Source: Alphaproteobacteria bacterium
Lineage (GTDB): Bacteria; Pseudomonadota; Alphaproteobacteria; Sneathiellales; Sneathiellaceae
Direction of reading: 5' to 3'
Assembly: GCA_006226265.1 (NCBI GenBank)
Contig: SBHH01000103.1
Span: forward strand, 1-10,873
Length of the DNA: 10,873 nucleotides
Made by a program: the position numbers and the translations under genes. Position 1 is the first letter of the stretch. Every line of letters begins with the position of its first letter. Below the pieces are notes generated by a model that saw nothing but the letters and a program-made list of their open reading frames with translations, was not told where the DNA came from and did not search any database. Below are positions 7,126 through 10,873 of the stretch, one piece after another.

Positions 7126-7860
7126 ATGGAAGTGCTCCCGTCGCATAGCCTGACCAAAGGCGGCGCCCTGCCGGAACATATTGCCATCATCATGGATGGC
7201 AATGGCCGCTGGGCTGAAAAGCGGGCGTTGCAACGTCTGCGCGGACATGAGCAGGGGGCAGAAGCCGTGCGCGAAGCCGTCAAGGGCTGCGCGGAACTTG
7301 GCGTCCGGTACCTGACGCTGTTCGCCTTTTCTTCGGAAAACTGGAGTCGCCCCATAGAGGAAATCAACCATCTGATGGGGCTGTTCCGCTTCTTTTTCAA
7401 AAAGGAAATCAAATCCCTTTTGGAGAATGGTGTACAGGTAAGATTCATTGGCCATATCAACCGCTTGCCGGAGGATATTCAGGATCTGATTAAAGAGATT
7501 TGCGAGATCACCAGGGATAATTCCAAACTGATCCTGACCATTGCCCTGAGTTATGGCGGGCAGGCCGAAATTGTCGACGCGATGAAGGCATTGGGTCGAA
7601 AGATCCAGGCGGGCGAAATTGACCCGGAGGCGATTGATGAGGCGATGATCGCCTGCAATCTTGAAACAGCGGATATTCCCGATCCGGACATGCTGATCCG
7701 CACCAGCGGGGAAAAGCGGATAAGCAATTTCCTGCTCTGGCAATGTGCTTATACCGAGTTTTTCTTTCTTGATGTGCTTTGGCCCGATTTCCGAAAACCT
7801 CATCTTGAGGCGGCGATTGAGGAATTCAGCCGCCGACACCGGCGGTACGGGGCGCTTTAG
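7126..7860 (+). CDS. uppS: Polyprenyl diphosphate synthase, probably undecaprenyl diphosphate synthase
   Basis: This cis-prenyltransferase condenses isopentenyl diphosphate units onto farnesyl diphosphate to make undecaprenyl diphosphate, the lipid carrier for peptidoglycan and other surface polymers. The 244-residue product has full length. HIAIIMDGNGRWA (18-30) holds the essential Asp (D24) and the diphosphate-binding loop; FAFSSENWSRP (66-76) and SYGGQAEI follow. IRTSGEKRISNFLLWQCAYTEF (191-212) contains the Arg/Ser residues that bind isopentenyl diphosphate. The start at 7126 is chosen because homology begins just after it. The open frame runs upstream to 6901 but there overlaps frr in another frame. 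The Shine-Dalgarno is weak (AGG, 7114-7116), and with a 4-base gap from the frr stop, translational coupling is likely. Exact product chain length cannot be read from sequence; C55 is inferred from family and context. Confidence 0.96.
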   Translation: MEVLPSHSLTKGGALPEHIAIIMDGNGRWAEKRALQRLRGHEQGAEAVREAVKGCAELGVRYLTLFAFSSENWSRPIEEINHLMGLFRFFFKKEIKSLLENGVQVRFIGHINRLPEDIQDLIKEICEITRDNSKLILTIALSYGGQAEIVDAMKALGRKIQAGEIDPEAIDEAMIACNLETADIPDPDMLIRTSGEKRISNFLLWQCAYTEFFFLDVLWPDFRKPHLEAAIEEFSRRHRRYGAL

Positions 7861-8669
7861 TGGCCATTTCTGATTTTTCCTCGTTGCAGCAACGCGTGAT
7901 TTCCGCCTGTGTTCTGGCGCCGATTGCGGTTGCCGCCCTCATTTATGGCGGCTGGGGCTTCATCCTGTTTCTCGCGCTTGCCGGGATCGCCATGTGTTAT
8001 GAATGGTGCGATGCCTCGCTCTCTATGCGGAAGCCGTTCTTTACCGCCATTTTGGTCATTGTCCTTCTTGCGGCGCTTGTTCTTGCCGGGGAAGGCGAGA
8101 TGCAGGAGGCCTTTTATATTCTGATGGCGGGGGCCGCCCTTTTTCTCCTGCTCGGTTTCTTTATGCTGCCTGGCAAGGATAGGATCTGGGCTCTGCTGGG
8201 GCCGCTTGTCATTGGTGTGCCGACGCTCTCCCTCGTTCTTTTGCGAATGATGCCGGAGCGGGGATTTATCCTGACGTTCGGTCTGTTTCTGGTGATCTGG
8301 GCGACGGATATCGCCGCCTATTTTTCAGGAAAAGGAATAGGCGGCCCTAAAATCGCCCCCTCCATCAGCCCTAACAAGACTTGGGCCGGATTGGTCGGCG
8401 GCATGATTGGCGCGATGATTGCCGCCTTTCTTGTTAGCCGGACATTATCAGGGGAGCCCGTTGCGGCATTTGCCGCTCTCGGATCGGGAGCGATCTGTGC
8501 TATATTGGCGCAGACGGGCGATTTTGCGGAATCGGCCTGGAAACGCAAATTCGGAATTAAGGATGCCAGTAATCTCATCCCCGGACATGGCGGCGTTCTC
8601 GACCGGTTGGACGGAGTGTTTCTGACGGCACCGGCATTTCTGTTTTTTCTGCTGTATATGAACGGGTAG
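7860..8669 (+). CDS. cdsA: Phosphatidate cytidylyltransferase
   Basis: CDP-diacylglycerol synthase converts phosphatidic acid and CTP into CDP-diacylglycerol, the precursor of the membrane phospholipids, at the inner membrane. The 269-residue product is mostly hydrophobic, with about seven or eight likely membrane segments (for example about 13-29, 32-46, 60-76, 84-103, 110-128, 136-154, 175-193, 200-217). The full CDP-alcohol-forming signature is present at 225-251: S-x-x-KR-x4-KD followed by PGHGGVLDRLD, containing D234, D248 and D251. An upstream conserved stretch, SPNKTWAGLVGG (170-181), also fits. The start is GTG 7860, whose first base is the last base of the uppS stop (TAGTG). No clear Shine-Dalgarno is visible, so translation probably depends on ribosomes finishing uppS. 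Confidence 0.96.
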   Translation: MAISDFSSLQQRVISACVLAPIAVAALIYGGWGFILFLALAGIAMCYEWCDASLSMRKPFFTAILVIVLLAALVLAGEGEMQEAFYILMAGAALFLLLGFFMLPGKDRIWALLGPLVIGVPTLSLVLLRMMPERGFILTFGLFLVIWATDIAAYFSGKGIGGPKIAPSISPNKTWAGLVGGMIGAMIAAFLVSRTLSGEPVAAFAALGSGAICAILAQTGDFAESAWKRKFGIKDASNLIPGHGGVLDRLDGVFLTAPAFLFFLLYMNG

Positions 8670-8673
8670 GGAC

Positions 8674-9885
8674 ATGAGCAACACTCATGCAGTGAAATCG
8701 ATCTCGACCGATGCCGCGGCGTCGCCGCGACGGATCAGTATTTTCGGATCCACCGGCTCGGTCGGTGTGAACACGCTGGAACTGATTGGAGAGGCAGCCG
8801 ACCGTTTTACGGTGGAGGTGCTGACAGCGCACCGGAATGTTTCCCTTCTTGCCGAGCAGGCCCGGAGATTCGGTGCGCGTCACGTCGTAATTGCCGATAC
8901 CGAAAAATATCAGGAGTTGGCGAGCCTTCTTGATGGGAGCGGCATTGAAGTTGCCGCGGGACCAGAGGCTCTGGTGGAGGCGGCGACGCGGCCTGTTGAC
9001 TGGGTGATGGCGGCCATCGTCGGCGCGGCGGGCCTTGCACCGACCTTGAGCGCCATTCGGACCGGAGCAACCATTGCGCTTGCCAACAAGGAATCGCTTG
9101 TTTGCGGAGGCGATCTGGTCATCGAGCATGTTAAGAAATCGGGGGCGACCCTTCTGCCAGTCGACAGCGAACACAATGCCATCTTCCAGGTCTTCGATTT
9201 TGAGCAGACGGAGGCAGTGCGCCGTCTCATTTTGACCGCGTCCGGCGGCCCGTTTATTGGCCTTTCGTATGAAGACATGACCCATGTCAGCAAGGCGGAG
9301 GCGCTGGCCCATCCCAACTGGGATATGGGCGCGAAGATATCCATCGACAGCGCAACCATGATGAACAAGGGGTTGGAACTTATTGAAGCTTTTCATCTTT
9401 TCCCGGTTGCGGAAGAACAAATTGATATCCTTGTCCATCCGCAGTCAGTCATCCACAGTATGGTCGAATATGAGGACGGCTCAGTCCTCGCGCAGATGGG
9501 GGCCCCCGATATGAAGACGCCGATCTCCTATACACTCGGCTGGCCGGAGCGGCACAGCTTCAGGGCGGACAGGCTCGATCTTGCCAAGATTGGCTCGCTC
9601 ACCTTCGAAGCGCCGGACGAAACGCGTTTTCCTGCTCTTCGTCTCGCACGGGCGGCATTAAAGGCTGGTAAATCGGCCCCGACGATACTAAATGCCTCTA
9701 ATGAAGTGGCCGTTCACGGTTTTCTGGAGGGGGAGATCGGCTTTCTTGACATTGCCGCAGTGGTAGAGGAAACCCTGTCGCAAGTGCCGCTTACGGATAT
9801 TTTATCTGTAGATGATATTTTTGAACAGGATCGGCAGGCACGGGCTAAGGCCGGTATGATCCTGAAAAGACGTGTCCGTCCCTAA
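8674..9885 (+). CDS. dxr: 1-deoxy-D-xylulose 5-phosphate reductoisomerase
   Basis: This enzyme rearranges and reduces 1-deoxy-D-xylulose 5-phosphate to 2-C-methyl-D-erythritol 4-phosphate with NADPH, the committed step of the MEP isoprenoid route; it is the fosmidomycin target. The product is 403 residues. ISIFGSTGSVG (21-31) is the NADPH-binding loop, and ALANKESLV (135-143) is the conserved hinge. VDSEHNAIFQ (163-172) gives metal ligands D164 and E166; SATMMNKGLELIEA (226-239) gives the third, E235. SGGPF (190-194), HPNW (213-216) and HPQSVIHSMV (255-264) form the substrate site and flexible lid. The roughly 18-residue stretch before the core is longer than in E. coli, and the only nearby Shine-Dalgarno is GGG (8664-8666) 7 bases from the ATG, so a later start is possible. 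It follows cdsA by 4 bases and feeds the pathway that supplies UppS. Confidence 0.97.
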   Translation: MSNTHAVKSISTDAAASPRRISIFGSTGSVGVNTLELIGEAADRFTVEVLTAHRNVSLLAEQARRFGARHVVIADTEKYQELASLLDGSGIEVAAGPEALVEAATRPVDWVMAAIVGAAGLAPTLSAIRTGATIALANKESLVCGGDLVIEHVKKSGATLLPVDSEHNAIFQVFDFEQTEAVRRLILTASGGPFIGLSYEDMTHVSKAEALAHPNWDMGAKISIDSATMMNKGLELIEAFHLFPVAEEQIDILVHPQSVIHSMVEYEDGSVLAQMGAPDMKTPISYTLGWPERHSFRADRLDLAKIGSLTFEAPDETRFPALRLARAALKAGKSAPTILNASNEVAVHGFLEGEIGFLDIAAVVEETLSQVPLTDILSVDDIFEQDRQARAKAGMILKRRVRP

Positions 9886-9903
9886 CAGTAAGCAGGGCAA
9901 TTT

Positions 9904-10873
9904 ATGAATTTTCTGACTGAAAACTGGATTTATATTCCTGCCTTTATCGTCGTGATCACGGTTCTGGTTTTTGTTCATGAATATGGTCATTACAAGGTGG
10001 CGCGGCTTTGCAATGTGAAGGTGGATGCCTTTGCCATCGGCTTCGGGCCTGAGCTTTGGGGGCGCTATGATAAAAACGGCTGCCGCTGGAAAGTCTGTGC
10101 GGTGCCGTTCGGCGGCTATGTGAAGTTCCATGGAGACGCCGGAGCGGCGAGTGATGCCGCGGCTGATGAACTTGAGAACATGAGTGAGGAAGAGAAGAAG
10201 ACCAGTTTTCATCACAAATCGCTCTGGCAGCGCGCCGCTGTCGTTTTTGCAGGCCCCGCCGCCAATTTTATTTTTGCTATTGTCGCGCTTGCCATTCTGT
10301 TCATGGCGCTCGGTCAGGCACAGACACCGCCCGTTGCAAATGAAGTACAGCCTGGCAGTGCCGCCGCCGAAGCCGGGATTGAACCGGGGGATCGCATTCT
10401 CACCATCGACGGATCGGATGTTGCGACGTTTGAGGAATTGCGACGGATTATTCTTGTCGGTCTGGATGAGCCGCTTGCCATGATCTTGAAACGCGGAGAC
10501 AAAATCATCCGTCTCGATGTCAGACCGCATATCATTGAGCAGACGGATGAGGATGGCAACGTTCAGAAAATTGGCCAGCTCGGCATCATCTCGACTGCGC
10601 GGGAATTTGTAAAATCCGGTCCCGTCGATGCGGTCAAGGGGGCGCTGGATCAGGTCTGGTTCATCACTACAGCGACTTTCAAGGGCATTGGCCAGATGTT
10701 CGCAGGCGAACGCGATGTCGATGAACTGAGCGGGCCGCTTGGAATCTTGAAAATGTCGGGTGATGCGGCAAAGCGGGGCGACAGCCTTGGCGACAATGCG
10801 CTTTCGCTTTTCAATTTTATGATTTTTGTCTCGATCAGTCTTGGCCTGATCAATCTATTCCCTGTGCAGCGGC
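9904..10873 (+). CDS. rseP: RIP metalloprotease RseP (site-2 protease), 3' end outside window
   Basis: This inner-membrane zinc protease cuts anti-sigma factors and other single-span substrates within the membrane, releasing extracytoplasmic stress sigma factors. I translated 323 residues; the frame stays open to the window end. HEYGH (25-29), the HExxH zinc motif, lies in the first membrane segment (about 9-29). IGFGPELWG and PFGGYVKFHGD (68-78) form the conserved membrane-reentrant region. After a variable acidic stretch (80-98) comes LWQRAAVVFAGPAANFIFAIV (second segment, about 112-137), then one PDZ domain (about 144-205) with GIEPGDRILTIDG. E. coli RseP has two PDZ domains; one is more usual in alphaproteobacteria. 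A third segment (about 300-320) leads to NLFPV, after which the expected PxLDGG zinc-ligand motif is not seen in the last codons. AGGG lies 6 bases before the ATG, 18 bases after dxr. Confidence 0.95.
   Translation, partial: MNFLTENWIYIPAFIVVITVLVFVHEYGHYKVARLCNVKVDAFAIGFGPELWGRYDKNGCRWKVCAVPFGGYVKFHGDAGAASDAAADELENMSEEEKKTSFHHKSLWQRAAVVFAGPAANFIFAIVALAILFMALGQAQTPPVANEVQPGSAAAEAGIEPGDRILTIDGSDVATFEELRRIILVGLDEPLAMILKRGDKIIRLDVRPHIIEQTDEDGNVQKIGQLGIISTAREFVKSGPVDAVKGALDQVWFITTATFKGIGQMFAGERDVDELSGPLGILKMSGDAAKRGDSLGDNALSLFNFMIFVSISLGLINLFPVQR

Noticed and set aside
9452..9460. TCATCCACA, a near match to a DnaA box, inside dxr
   Set aside because: It has one mismatch and encodes the conserved VIHS of Dxr, so the sequence is explained by coding constraint.

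Overview
The window reads as a chromosomal housekeeping block of an alphaproteobacterium. All nine genes lie on the + strand in the order dnaE, rpsB, tsf, pyrH, frr, uppS, cdsA, dxr, rseP (the last cut by the window end). Three points suggest Alphaproteobacteria: the order uppS-cdsA-dxr-rseP (E. coli has dxr before uppS-cdsA), a ribosomal protein S2 with an acidic Ala/Glu-rich tail, and dnaE directly upstream of rpsB. Base composition is moderately GC-rich and even throughout. I cannot name the genus from sequence alone. I see no mobile element, CRISPR array, tRNA, rRNA or sign of recent transfer.

Layout: bases 1-124 are non-coding and hold a perfect DnaA-box match and two overlapping short inverted repeats. 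dnaE follows (to 3613). A 204-base gap (3614-3817) holds a probable promoter with a GC-rich discriminator and a leader that can fold over the rpsB ribosome binding site. rpsB and tsf form the translation unit; they are separated by a strong GC-rich hairpin with a weak T-run (4640-4683), and the unit closes with a textbook intrinsic terminator (14-bp stem, GCAA loop, five T) at 5655-5690. A second unit, pyrH-frr-uppS-cdsA-dxr-rseP, appears to start from a modest promoter near 5710-5737. Spacing then tightens: frr to uppS is 4 bases, uppS and cdsA overlap by 1 base, cdsA to dxr is 4 bases and dxr to rseP is 18 bases, so the distal genes are very probably co-transcribed and partly translationally coupled.

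Functionally the block joins DNA replication (DnaE), translation (S2, EF-Ts, ribosome recycling factor), UMP phosphorylation (PyrH), isoprenoid precursor synthesis by the MEP pathway (Dxr), the lipid carrier for peptidoglycan and other envelope polymers (UppS), phospholipid precursor CDP-diacylglycerol (CdsA), and intramembrane proteolysis for envelope stress signalling (RseP). Dxr and UppS act in the same route: Dxr commits carbon to isoprenoids and UppS lengthens the chain to undecaprenyl diphosphate.

I looked for an undescribed system and did not find one. The second-look items are regulatory (DnaA box before dnaE, rpsB leader, hairpins) plus an odd last few residues of RseP at the window edge.
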